This document shows, piece after piece, positions 15,514-23,250 of a stretch of 23,250 nt of DNA. Source of the DNA: Candidatus Segatella caccae (GTDB lineage: Bacteria > Bacteroidota > Bacteroidia > Bacteroidales > Bacteroidaceae); the NCBI GenBank assembly GCA_900556395.1, contig USOQ01000043.1:1-23250 (forward strand), given 5' to 3'. Position 1 is the stretch's first letter. Every line of letters starts with the position of its first letter. The translations under genes were made by a program, and so were the position numbers. The notes beneath the pieces are model-generated. The model had not been told where the DNA came from. It did not search any database and was given only the letters and a program-made list of their open reading frames with translations.

Positions 15514-18492
15514 ATGAGAAAAGCAAAAAGTAATGCTATGTTGCGAGGATTAGCATCTACAGCACTCGTTCTATTAATCTCGGCTACTGCCTGGGGTCAA
15601 AAGATGAAGATTACTGGCACTGTAATCGACAACACCAATGAACCCATTATTGGAGCTTCAGTTCTTGAAAATGGAACGCAAAATGGTGTAGCCACCGATT
15701 TGGATGGACATTTTACCATCGAAGTACAACAAGGTGCCAAACTCAAGATTTCTTATATTGGCTATAAGAATAAAGAAGTAAAGGCTTCAAATGGCATCAA
15801 GATCACACTTGAAGAGGAAGCTAATATGCTGAACGAAGTGGTTGCCATCGGTTATGGCTCAGTAAAGCGAAAGGATGTTACTACTGCTGTTTCAAGCGTG
15901 TCTGCAAAAGATCTTGACACACGACCCATTGTATCTGCTGCTGCAGGTATGCAGGGAAAAGCTGCAGGTCTGCAAATTTCACAGGCCAATGGTCAGCCAG
16001 GTGCAGCCCCCACCATACGTGTGCGCGGTACAACTTCTTTGAATGGCAGTAACGACCCACTCTATGTTGTAGATGGTGTACCTATGACCGATATTGACTT
16101 CTTGGCTGCTGATGACATAGATAATATTCAAGTATTGAAAGATGCATCTTCTGCAGCTATCTATGGTTCACGAGCTGCTAATGGAGTTATCATTATCGGT
16201 ACCAAGCAGGGAAAAACAGGTGTGGCAAAAATTAGTTTGAATGCACACTATGCGTTTAATACGGTACGCGACAATCAGAAATCACTCAATGCTGCACAGT
16301 ATAAAGAACTGATGGATGAGATTGGTATGGTAAAACTCCCTGAAGGTTTGAAAGACATGACCGACTGGAAAGACGAGGTTTTCCGCACTGGAAACGTACA
16401 GGACTACCAGGTCTCTATCACTAATGGAACAGAAAAAATGAGATACTTCATCTCTGGTGGTTACACGGGTGAAAATGGTGTCATCAAGAAATCAAGTTAC
16501 AAGCGTTACAATTTCCGCGCATCTATTGAAAACGACATTCGTAAGTGGCTGCGCCTTAATGCAAGCGTAACCTATTCTGACTATACCAACAAGGGTACAG
16601 GTATTATTTCCGGTACGGGTTCTAACCGTGGCGGTGTAGTTACGGCTATCGTCAATACGCCTACTTACGCTCCTGTATGGAATCCTGAGAATCCAAATCA
16701 ATTTTACAACAACTTCTATGGCGTAAATATCACTTCTCCTGCAGAGAATATTGCCAGAACACAGAACAACAAATCTGCATACAATCGTTTGTTGGCTACA
16801 GGAAAAGCAACAGTTACCTTCATGCCTGAGTTGACGTACAACCTGTCTTTGTCTTTCGATCGCACACAAGGCACAACAACCAACTTCCTCGACCCTATCT
16901 CTACAACCATTGGTCGTCAGGAATTTGGTACTGGCTATGATGGACGTAATATCAGCAGTGTTATCGTATGGGACAATGTGGTGAATTACAAAAAAGCATT
17001 GGGTAAACATAACTTTGATGCCATGGCAGGTAGTTCATGGACTCAAAGCAAGTGGAGCCAAAACTATATCAATGGTAGCAACTATGCGAATGATAACTTC
17101 CCTACTCTGAATGCTGCCAACAAGATTTCCTGGACAGGAACTGGCTCTTCTGCTGCTGATTGGGCTATCTTCTCTACCTTCGCTCGTTTACAATACAACT
17201 GGAACGACACCTATATGGTAACAGCCAATATGCGTGCTGATGGTTCTTCCAAGTTAGCTCCTCACCATCGTTGGGGCTATTTCCCATCTTTCTCTGGAGC
17301 TTGGCGTGTGAGCAATGAGAAATTCATGAAGGATATCAAGTGGATAGACGACTTGAAGATTCGTGGTGGCTGGGGACAGACTGGTAACCAGAGTGGCTTG
17401 GGCGACTATAGTTATTTGGCAAGATACAATATCAATCGTGTACAATGGTTTGGTGAGGGCAATGACGCCAACGCTATACCTACATTCTCACAAGGCAACT
17501 TGAGCAACCCTGAGTTGACATGGGAAACAACAACACAGACTAACATCGGACTCGACCTGACTGTATTAGGAAACCGCTTGACTTTCTATGCCGATTACTA
17601 TTACAAGAAGACCAAGGATATGCTGATGAACATCACCCTTCCTGCAGGAAGTGCTGCTGCAACAAGTCTTACCTATAATGGCGGTTCGATGAGCAATAAG
17701 GGTTGGGAATTTGCCTTCTCCTCAAAGAACTTGATTGGAACATTTAAGTGGAACACCGACTTTAACATCTCATTCAATAAAAACAAGTTGGAAAGTCTGG
17801 CTCTAACGCAAGTATATTATGATGCTAATACCACCGACAATGTCAACGAACCAGTTGTACGCAACACTCCCGGCATGCCTTTAGGCAGTTTCTGGGGATA
17901 TATAGCAGAAGGGGTTGATCCTGAAACTGGTGACATGAAGTACAAGGACGTAACTGGCGACGGACTCGTTTCCGCAAGTGATCGTACCTATATCGGTGAC
18001 CCTAACCCTGACTTCACTTTCGGTATGACCAACACCTTCTCATATAAAGGTTTGAATCTCAGTATTCTTATCCAGGGAAGTTATGGAAACGACATCTATA
18101 ATGTCTCCCGAATGGAAACAGAAGGAATGTATGATGGCAAGAACCAAAGCACCAAGGTATTGGCACGCTGGAGAATTCCTGGACAAATCACCAACATACC
18201 TAAAGCTAAGTGGGACATCCGTAACTCTACCTACTTCGTAGAGGATGGCAGTTATATTCGCTTAAAAGATATCTCCCTCTCTTACGATGTTCCACGCAAA
18301 CTGATCTCACGCTTCGGACTGACTCGTTTGCAGCCATACGTATCAGCTACCAACCTGATTACCCTTACCGATTATTCTGGTATGGATCCAGAGGTCAATC
18401 AGTATGGTAATAGTGGTAGTGTACAAGGCATCGACTGGGGTACATACCCTCTCAACAAAAGCATAGTATTAGGTGTAAAAGTTGAATTCTAA
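15514..18492 (+). CDS. susC: SusC/RagA-family TonB-dependent outer-membrane transporter
   Basis: Predicted active importer of oligosaccharides across the outer membrane, energised by TonB and capped by the SusD partner. The 992-residue protein has a signal peptide (about 1-29). A carboxypeptidase-regulatory-like beta domain (about 31-100, MKITGTVIDNTNEPIIGASV) comes next, then a plug domain (about 110-235) with the family signature VLKDASSAAIYGSRAANGVI (207-226), and a long barrel ending LGVKVEF. The substrate cannot be read from SusC alone; the following GH30 gene suggests a beta-glucan. It is the first gene of a four-gene plus-strand cluster with five bases to susD. The symbol is a family name only; a starch role is not implied. 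Confidence 0.95.
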   Translation: MRKAKSNAMLRGLASTALVLLISATAWGQKMKITGTVIDNTNEPIIGASVLENGTQNGVATDLDGHFTIEVQQGAKLKISYIGYKNKEVKASNGIKITLEEEANMLNEVVAIGYGSVKRKDVTTAVSSVSAKDLDTRPIVSAAAGMQGKAAGLQISQANGQPGAAPTIRVRGTTSLNGSNDPLYVVDGVPMTDIDFLAADDIDNIQVLKDASSAAIYGSRAANGVIIIGTKQGKTGVAKISLNAHYAFNTVRDNQKSLNAAQYKELMDEIGMVKLPEGLKDMTDWKDEVFRTGNVQDYQVSITNGTEKMRYFISGGYTGENGVIKKSSYKRYNFRASIENDIRKWLRLNASVTYSDYTNKGTGIISGTGSNRGGVVTAIVNTPTYAPVWNPENPNQFYNNFYGVNITSPAENIARTQNNKSAYNRLLATGKATVTFMPELTYNLSLSFDRTQGTTTNFLDPISTTIGRQEFGTGYDGRNISSVIVWDNVVNYKKALGKHNFDAMAGSSWTQSKWSQNYINGSNYANDNFPTLNAANKISWTGTGSSAADWAIFSTFARLQYNWNDTYMVTANMRADGSSKLAPHHRWGYFPSFSGAWRVSNEKFMKDIKWIDDLKIRGGWGQTGNQSGLGDYSYLARYNINRVQWFGEGNDANAIPTFSQGNLSNPELTWETTTQTNIGLDLTVLGNRLTFYADYYYKKTKDMLMNITLPAGSAAATSLTYNGGSMSNKGWEFAFSSKNLIGTFKWNTDFNISFNKNKLESLALTQVYYDANTTDNVNEPVVRNTPGMPLGSFWGYIAEGVDPETGDMKYKDVTGDGLVSASDRTYIGDPNPDFTFGMTNTFSYKGLNLSILIQGSYGNDIYNVSRMETEGMYDGKNQSTKVLARWRIPGQITNIPKAKWDIRNSTYFVEDGSYIRLKDISLSYDVPRKLISRFGLTRLQPYVSATNLITLTDYSGMDPEVNQYGNSGSVQGIDWGTYPLNKSIVLGVKVEF

Positions 18493-18497
18493 AAATC

Positions 18498-20033
18498 ATG
18501 ACAACAATGAAAACATATAATAAAATCAAGACTTTAGCGCTCGGTAGCTTAACCATGATATCATTGGCAAGTTGCTCACTCGACTATGAGCCTATATCCG
18601 AGCCTTCAGAAATAACACAGGGCACCCAGACTGAAACATCCACAGCTGTTTTAAAGGATAAGGCTGCCGCAGAAGCACAACTCAAGTCTCTCTATGAATT
18701 GTTCCGCAATCGCCAGGAGCACACCCATCTCGATTATCTCTTGATAGGCGACTCTCATAGTGATAATGCGTATGCTGGTACTACAGGAGCCGAGGTGGTA
18801 CCTTACGAAACCAACTCTATAGATGCCAGTAACCCTGTTTTGAGTAGAGACTGGGATCGTTACTTAGAGGATATCGCTCAAGCCAATGTACTCATCAATG
18901 GAGTAGAACAACTGAAGGAAAGTGGTCAAATCTCAGATACAGAATATCATTCCTATAAGGCTCAAGGAGAAATTTTCCGTGCATTGATGATGTTCCGAAT
19001 GGCACGTCTTTGGGGTTCATTCCCTGTTATTACAACCATTGCAAAAACAATCACCTCTGATAACATCAATGAGGTATACCCTACTTACTATCCTCCTCGT
19101 AAAACACCCAAGGAGTGCTATGAACAGATTATTGCCGACTTGACAGATGCTGAAAAATATGCTCCTGACAATGATAATTCTGACCGCACCAAGATGACCA
19201 AGACTGTAGCTCAAGCTATGCTTGCCAAGGTCTACGCCGAAAAGGAAGTACAAGATTACGATAAAGTAATAACCTACGCTGATAAGGTTATCAAGACAAC
19301 AGGTGTAGAACTTGAAGATAGTTACGAAACTCTCTGGGGATACGATGAGACTACCAGGGATTGCCTGAAACGTAATACCAAAGAAGGTATTTTGGAGGTT
19401 CATTGGACAACAGGTGGCGGAAACTGGGAAACATGGATGTTCGGACGCCAGTTGGACAACTGGGATTTCTATTTCACATGGGCAAAGTGGATTACTCCTT
19501 CGCGCGACATCATCAGCGACTTTGAAAAAGAAGGCGACGAAATACGCAAGAATCAGGCTATTGTATATTATGCATGTACATGGAGCAACTATTATCCAGC
19601 CTCCAACTACCCATTCATGTATAAGTTGCGTTCTTCCTACAGCAACATTTATTGGATTCGACTCGCTGACATTATCCTCATGAAGGCAGAGGCGGAAGCC
19701 TATAAGGGCAACCTTGACGAGAGTGCGAAACTCGTAAACCAGATTCGTAAACGTGCCAAGCTGAAGGAACTGACTTCTGATAAGACAAACAGCAAGGAAG
19801 CTATGATAGAAGCCGTGCTTCACGAACGCCGTTTAGAACTTGCCTTTGAGGGAGAGCGTTGGTTCGATCTATGCCGCAACAACAAAGTAGAAAAATATCT
19901 CAATGGTATTGATAATCGTGATAAAGGCCGCATCAAACAAGTTAAACTGTTTGACAGTAACTCTTACCTGTTGCCTATACCACAGACGGCTCTCGACCAG
20001 AACACTAACCTGGAACAAAACCCTGGTTACTAA
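18498..20033 (+). CDS. susD: SusD/RagB-family surface glycan-binding lipoprotein
   Basis: Predicted lid and glycan-binding partner of the adjacent SusC transporter at the cell surface. The 511-residue precursor has a lipoprotein signal ending LASC, with the acylated cysteine at C26. A helical TPR-like N-terminal region includes GEIFRALMMFRMARLWGSFP. The conserved C-terminal SusD signature HERRLELAFEGERWFDLCR lies near residue 440, and the chain ends NLEQNPGY. The ATG at 18498 is used; a second at 18507 would remove three residues and works equally well. It lies five bases after susC, so the pair should be co-transcribed and made in similar amounts. Confidence 0.95.
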   Translation: MTTMKTYNKIKTLALGSLTMISLASCSLDYEPISEPSEITQGTQTETSTAVLKDKAAAEAQLKSLYELFRNRQEHTHLDYLLIGDSHSDNAYAGTTGAEVVPYETNSIDASNPVLSRDWDRYLEDIAQANVLINGVEQLKESGQISDTEYHSYKAQGEIFRALMMFRMARLWGSFPVITTIAKTITSDNINEVYPTYYPPRKTPKECYEQIIADLTDAEKYAPDNDNSDRTKMTKTVAQAMLAKVYAEKEVQDYDKVITYADKVIKTTGVELEDSYETLWGYDETTRDCLKRNTKEGILEVHWTTGGGNWETWMFGRQLDNWDFYFTWAKWITPSRDIISDFEKEGDEIRKNQAIVYYACTWSNYYPASNYPFMYKLRSSYSNIYWIRLADIILMKAEAEAYKGNLDESAKLVNQIRKRAKLKELTSDKTNSKEAMIEAVLHERRLELAFEGERWFDLCRNNKVEKYLNGIDNRDKGRIKQVKLFDSNSYLLPIPQTALDQNTNLEQNPGY

Positions 20034-20090
20034 TCACAATCTCAAAATGTGAAGATAAAATTATTTTAAATATAAAAAAGAACTATTCAT

Positions 20091-21638
20091 ATGAAATACC
20101 ATAACCATAAAATTATGATGTTTATCTGCGCCACAGTATTTTCTGTGACAGCATGCAGCAGTAGTAATTCATTCTCAGATCCTATTGATTTTGAGACTCC
20201 AAGCGAAGCTCCCAACCCTATACCTACACAAGGAACTGCCAAGACTTTTACCACAACAGCCGATGGCACATATTCCTTGGCAGAGGGAGAAGCCAAACTT
20301 TTTGATGGTGTATCTATGGCGCCAACAACCATCGAAATAGACAAAAATAAGAAATTCCAGACTATCGATGGTTTCGGATATGCCATCACCTACTCTTCTT
20401 GCTACAATCTCATGAAGATGAATCCAGAGGCTCGCCAGGCTCTCTTAAAGCGCATTTACTCCACTACAGAGGGATATGGCGTTAGTTACGCCCGCATCTC
20501 ATTAGGCTGCAACGATTTCTCGAGTACTGAATATACTTATTGCGATAAAAAGGGAAGCGAAAACGACCCTATCAGTAATTTCGAACTTTATAGCGATGAG
20601 AACAACTATGTGATTCCTATATTAAAGGAAATCTTGTCTATCAACCCAAGTTTAAAAATCATAGCAGCACCATGGACTTGTCCTAAATGGATGAAGGTTG
20701 CTGACATCGATACCAAGACTCCAAAGGACTCCTGGACTGACGGACACCTCAACCCCGATTACCGTGAGACCTACGCCAAGTACTTCGTGAAGTTCATCAA
20801 CGTAATGAAAGAAAAGGGTATCAATATCTATGCTGTAAGTCCTCAAAATGAACCATTGAACAAGGCCAACTGCGCTTCTCTATATATGCCATGGCAGGAA
20901 GAAGCTCCTTTCGTAAAGACTTTGGCTACTGAGTTCAAGAAAAATGGTCTCTCAACCAAGATATATGTCTTCGACCATAACTACAATTATGACAATAAAG
21001 CTGATCAAGAAGATTATCCTGTAAAACTCTACAACGCTATCGGTGATAACTTTGAAGGTTCCGAGTTGGTTGTTGGAGCTGCATATCATGACTATGGTGG
21101 CAATAACGACGAATTGTCTGATATCCATAACCAGCGCCCTGACAAGGAACTTATCTTCTCAGAGTCAAGTATTGGAACATGGAATAATGGACGCGACTTA
21201 AGCAAACGTCTGATGGCAGACATGAAGAATGTTGCACTCGCTACTGTCAATCAATATTGCAAGGCCGTACTCGTTTGGAACTTGATGCTCGACAACAAAA
21301 TGGGCCCCAATCTTGATGGTGGATGCCAAACTTGCTATGGCGCCATAGACATCAATCAGAATGGATACAATCAGTTGAGCTATAATTCTCATTATTTCAT
21401 CATCAACCACATGTCAAGCGTGGTTGCCCCTGGCGCTGTTCGTGTCGGAACCACTTCACGTACCATCAATGACAGCAAGATAACACATGCTGAATTTTTG
21501 AATCCTGACGGAAGCCTTGCTGCTGTTATCATCAACGAGGGAGATGAAGCGAAATCTATCAATCTAAGTGATGGCAACCGCAACTTTACATGCAGTGTAC
21601 CTGCTAATGGTGTTATTTCATGCAAATGGAATAAATAA
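20091..21638 (+). CDS. GH30-family glycoside hydrolase lipoprotein, possible beta-1,6-glucanase
   Basis: Predicted retaining glycosidase that cleaves the PUL's target glycan. The 515-residue precursor has a lipoprotein signal (FSVTAC, C22) and a linker to about residue 80. The GH30 fold starts at FQTIDGFGYAIT (89-100). The acid/base glutamate is E254 in SPQNEPL and the nucleophile is E358 in LIFSESSIG; APWTCPKWMK (193-202) and AAYHDYGG (330-337) are further family landmarks. A small beta domain ends the chain. Both glutamates are intact. Members next to SusC/SusD and a glycan-binding lipoprotein, such as the one in the B. thetaiotaomicron BT3309-BT3314 locus recalled from the literature, act on beta-1,6-glucan. 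Glucosylceramidase or xylanase activity is less likely but not excluded by sequence reading alone. Confidence 0.87.
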   Translation: MKYHNHKIMMFICATVFSVTACSSSNSFSDPIDFETPSEAPNPIPTQGTAKTFTTTADGTYSLAEGEAKLFDGVSMAPTTIEIDKNKKFQTIDGFGYAITYSSCYNLMKMNPEARQALLKRIYSTTEGYGVSYARISLGCNDFSSTEYTYCDKKGSENDPISNFELYSDENNYVIPILKEILSINPSLKIIAAPWTCPKWMKVADIDTKTPKDSWTDGHLNPDYRETYAKYFVKFINVMKEKGINIYAVSPQNEPLNKANCASLYMPWQEEAPFVKTLATEFKKNGLSTKIYVFDHNYNYDNKADQEDYPVKLYNAIGDNFEGSELVVGAAYHDYGGNNDELSDIHNQRPDKELIFSESSIGTWNNGRDLSKRLMADMKNVALATVNQYCKAVLVWNLMLDNKMGPNLDGGCQTCYGAIDINQNGYNQLSYNSHYFIINHMSSVVAPGAVRVGTTSRTINDSKITHAEFLNPDGSLAAVIINEGDEAKSINLSDGNRNFTCSVPANGVISCKWNK

Positions 21639-21681
21639 GAAATGTAATTTTTGTAATTAATCAACAATAGATACAACCATT

Positions 21682-23037
21682 ATGAAACATATCAAATATT
21701 ATATCATGGCATTGCTCGCTCTACCACTAATGGCAGCTTGCGGTGACGACGACTACGATGCTCCAACACCTACTGGAAATCCTGTGATGAGCTATAGTGC
21801 TCCTACTGCAGCAGTATGGATGGGCGATGAGGTTGAAGTGAAGGTAGACTGTAAGGATGAGGCGGGCATAGCTCTCTCTACCTTGAAAGCCACCTTGCTC
21901 TTCAGCGGTCAGAGTGTAGACGCAACAACTATCCGTACCAAGGAGCCTGGTGAATATCTTGTCAAACTCAAAGTGCCTTATGTTCAGAGCATACCAGACG
22001 GAAAAGTTGATATACAACTCACGTTGCAAAATGTGTCTACAAAGACAACTACAGAGATGTTATCATTCAACATCAAGCGTCCTCACTTTACAAACTTGCA
22101 ATTTATCTGTGCTGACGGAACCAAGTATGACATGACCGAAGTAGGCAATTTCCAGTATCAGACTGTTCTTCCCAACACCAAGAAGAACTTCAAGGGATAT
22201 TTCGCTACCAAGGATAGCAAGTTCGTGTTTGGTTCAAGTACAGGCAAGGACATCAATTTGGGCGAAACCAACAACTTCAACTTCTCGTCAGAGAATACTG
22301 ATCATGTAGTCGTTACTTTCGATGCCAAGAACTATACTGCAGGACCTACAGATGTTTTACCTGTCACATTACTCGATTTTTCCGATTCTGATGCGGGCAA
22401 TACTTGGGTAGGAGATATTAAACAAGGTGCTACCTGTAACCTTACCATCAATGGCAACAGTTTACCAGACGATTGGTTCTACGACAATGACTGGTTCCAG
22501 AAAGAAGAAGATGGCAGCTACACCTTCAAGGCCATCACAGGCAGATACACCGTACAGGCTGACTTCACTCATAAGTCTTTCCGCATCTGGACAATGAATG
22601 GAAACGAGCCTATGGCATTGAACGCTGATGGTACTGGCGCTCTTTGGATAATAGGAAACGAAGGAATCAACAAACCTACTTGGGACGCTGTAAATCATGG
22701 TTGGTGGACTGGCACCGATTCTGATGTTTGCCTCACACCTGTCAAAGACAAAGTATACCAGATTACACTGACTGTTGGCAAGCAACTCAGAGCTACAGAC
22801 ATAAACTTCAAATTCTTTGGTCAAGCCGCCTGGGGTATTGAGTTCAAGGGTAAGGATAACAGCCATCTCATCTCAACTGAGAGCGAGGTATTCGGCATCG
22901 GTGACGGTAACGGTCACGACAACGGCAATGTTTATCTGAAAGATGGAGTAGAACTGAAGGATGGCGAGACATACGTTTTTACAGTTGACTTGACTGCCGG
23001 TGTAGACAAGGCAGTTCTCAAAGTAGAAAAGAAATAA
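21682..23037 (+). CDS. PUL surface glycan-binding lipoprotein (SusE/SusF position)
   Basis: Predicted cell-surface glycan-binding protein. The 451-residue precursor has a lipoprotein signal ending LMAAC (C20), followed by GDDDYD, an acidic run of the kind that directs Bacteroidetes lipoproteins to the surface. An Ig-like beta domain (about 35-130) precedes two or more beta-rich domains with many exposed aromatics, including DDWFYDNDWFQ and HGWWTG, suited to sugar stacking. No catalytic motif was seen. Its place, last in a SusC-SusD-GH30-lipoprotein order, matches the surface glycan-binding protein of the B. thetaiotaomicron beta-1,6-glucan locus. I cannot assign DUF families with certainty. 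A terminator follows after about 85 bases. Confidence 0.8.
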   Translation: MKHIKYYIMALLALPLMAACGDDDYDAPTPTGNPVMSYSAPTAAVWMGDEVEVKVDCKDEAGIALSTLKATLLFSGQSVDATTIRTKEPGEYLVKLKVPYVQSIPDGKVDIQLTLQNVSTKTTTEMLSFNIKRPHFTNLQFICADGTKYDMTEVGNFQYQTVLPNTKKNFKGYFATKDSKFVFGSSTGKDINLGETNNFNFSSENTDHVVVTFDAKNYTAGPTDVLPVTLLDFSDSDAGNTWVGDIKQGATCNLTINGNSLPDDWFYDNDWFQKEEDGSYTFKAITGRYTVQADFTHKSFRIWTMNGNEPMALNADGTGALWIIGNEGINKPTWDAVNHGWWTGTDSDVCLTPVKDKVYQITLTVGKQLRATDINFKFFGQAAWGIEFKGKDNSHLISTESEVFGIGDGNGHDNGNVYLKDGVELKDGETYVFTVDLTAGVDKAVLKVEKK

Positions 23038-23121
23038 AAAAACGTGACTTGTAAACCCATCTAAAAGAAATTAAAAGTAGATTTAGGTTAGAACTGAAAT
23101 ATAGGTATTTAGATTTGTTTG

Positions 23122-23155
23122 AAGGCTGTTCCAAGTGATTGGGGCAGCCTTTTTC
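23122..23155 (+). terminator. Intrinsic terminator ending the PUL operon
   Basis: AAGGCTGTTCCAA (23122-23134) pairs with TTGGGGCAGCCTT (23139-23151) through 11 Watson-Crick and two G-T pairs around a GTGA loop, followed by TTTTT (23150-23154). This marks the likely end of the four-gene transcript. Confidence 0.9.
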
Positions 23156-23181
23156 GTAATGAACTTATCACGTAGATGTCA

Positions 23182-23250
23182 TTTACTGAAGTTTTGCATG
23201 TACGGAAGTTATAGTAGTTAAAGAAGTTATCACTCCCTTCGGTCGTTAGA
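23182..23250 (-). repeat. Dispersed intergenic repeat, copy 2 (cut by window edge)
   Basis: The reverse complement of this segment matches 6838-6906 at 65 of 69 positions by eye. The four differences are clustered between 23196 and 23209. The match reaches the last base of the window, so the element continues beyond it. It lies directly after the PUL terminator. Confidence 0.8.

Overview
The window looks like a chromosomal segment of a Bacteroidales bacterium, most likely Prevotella/Segatella. Three things point there: a SusC/SusD outer-membrane pair with a glycoside hydrolase and a surface lipoprotein, Bacteroidetes-type promoters (TTTG, about 20 bases, TAnnTTTG) ahead of several genes, and family-level protein features (DUF3078 outer-membrane protein, Bacteroidetes-type YidC, Porin_O_P-like protein). 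The genus is a judgement from general resemblance; no rRNA or tRNA is visible to settle it.

Layout. Positions 1-389 hold no convincing gene but are rich in hairpins. A minus-strand tyrosine recombinase (390-1868) follows; it lacks two textbook catalytic residues and has a four-copy, 11-bp-phased repeat just upstream. A strong 17-bp hairpin terminator separates it from ppdK (pyruvate phosphate dikinase, minus strand), which has a consensus promoter. Next is a secreted histidine-type (phytase/MINPP-like) phosphatase on the minus strand. Its probable -7 box sits between the arms of a perfect 11-bp inverted repeat. A 526-bp divergent intergenic region leads to rlmD (23S rRNA uracil methyltransferase), a Porin_O_P-like outer-membrane protein and a tiny His-rich membrane protein on the plus strand. 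The last of these converges with a minus-strand DUF3078 outer-membrane protein, sharing its stop codon bases. pyrG and yidC form a tight plus-strand pair ending in a classic terminator.

From 15514 to 23037 is a four-gene polysaccharide utilisation locus (PUL): SusC, SusD, a GH30 hydrolase lipoprotein, and a surface glycan-binding lipoprotein, closed by an intrinsic terminator at 23122-23155. The gene order and the GH30 enzyme recall the Bacteroides thetaiotaomicron beta-1,6-glucan locus, so a yeast/fungal beta-1,6-glucan is the leading substrate guess. No regulator or GH3 partner lies in the window. Three ACCACTTA direct repeats upstream of susC are candidate regulator sites.

The most unexpected non-coding signal is a 69-bp element present twice in opposite orientation: in the predicted rlmD 5' leader (6838-6906) and at the right edge of the window (23182-23250). 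The copies are about 94% identical by eye. No CRISPR array, complete insertion sequence or rRNA/tRNA gene was seen, and I found no complete unfamiliar multi-gene system. The candidates for something undescribed are the recombinase with its repeat array and hairpin-rich flank, the dispersed repeat, and the phosphatase operator.
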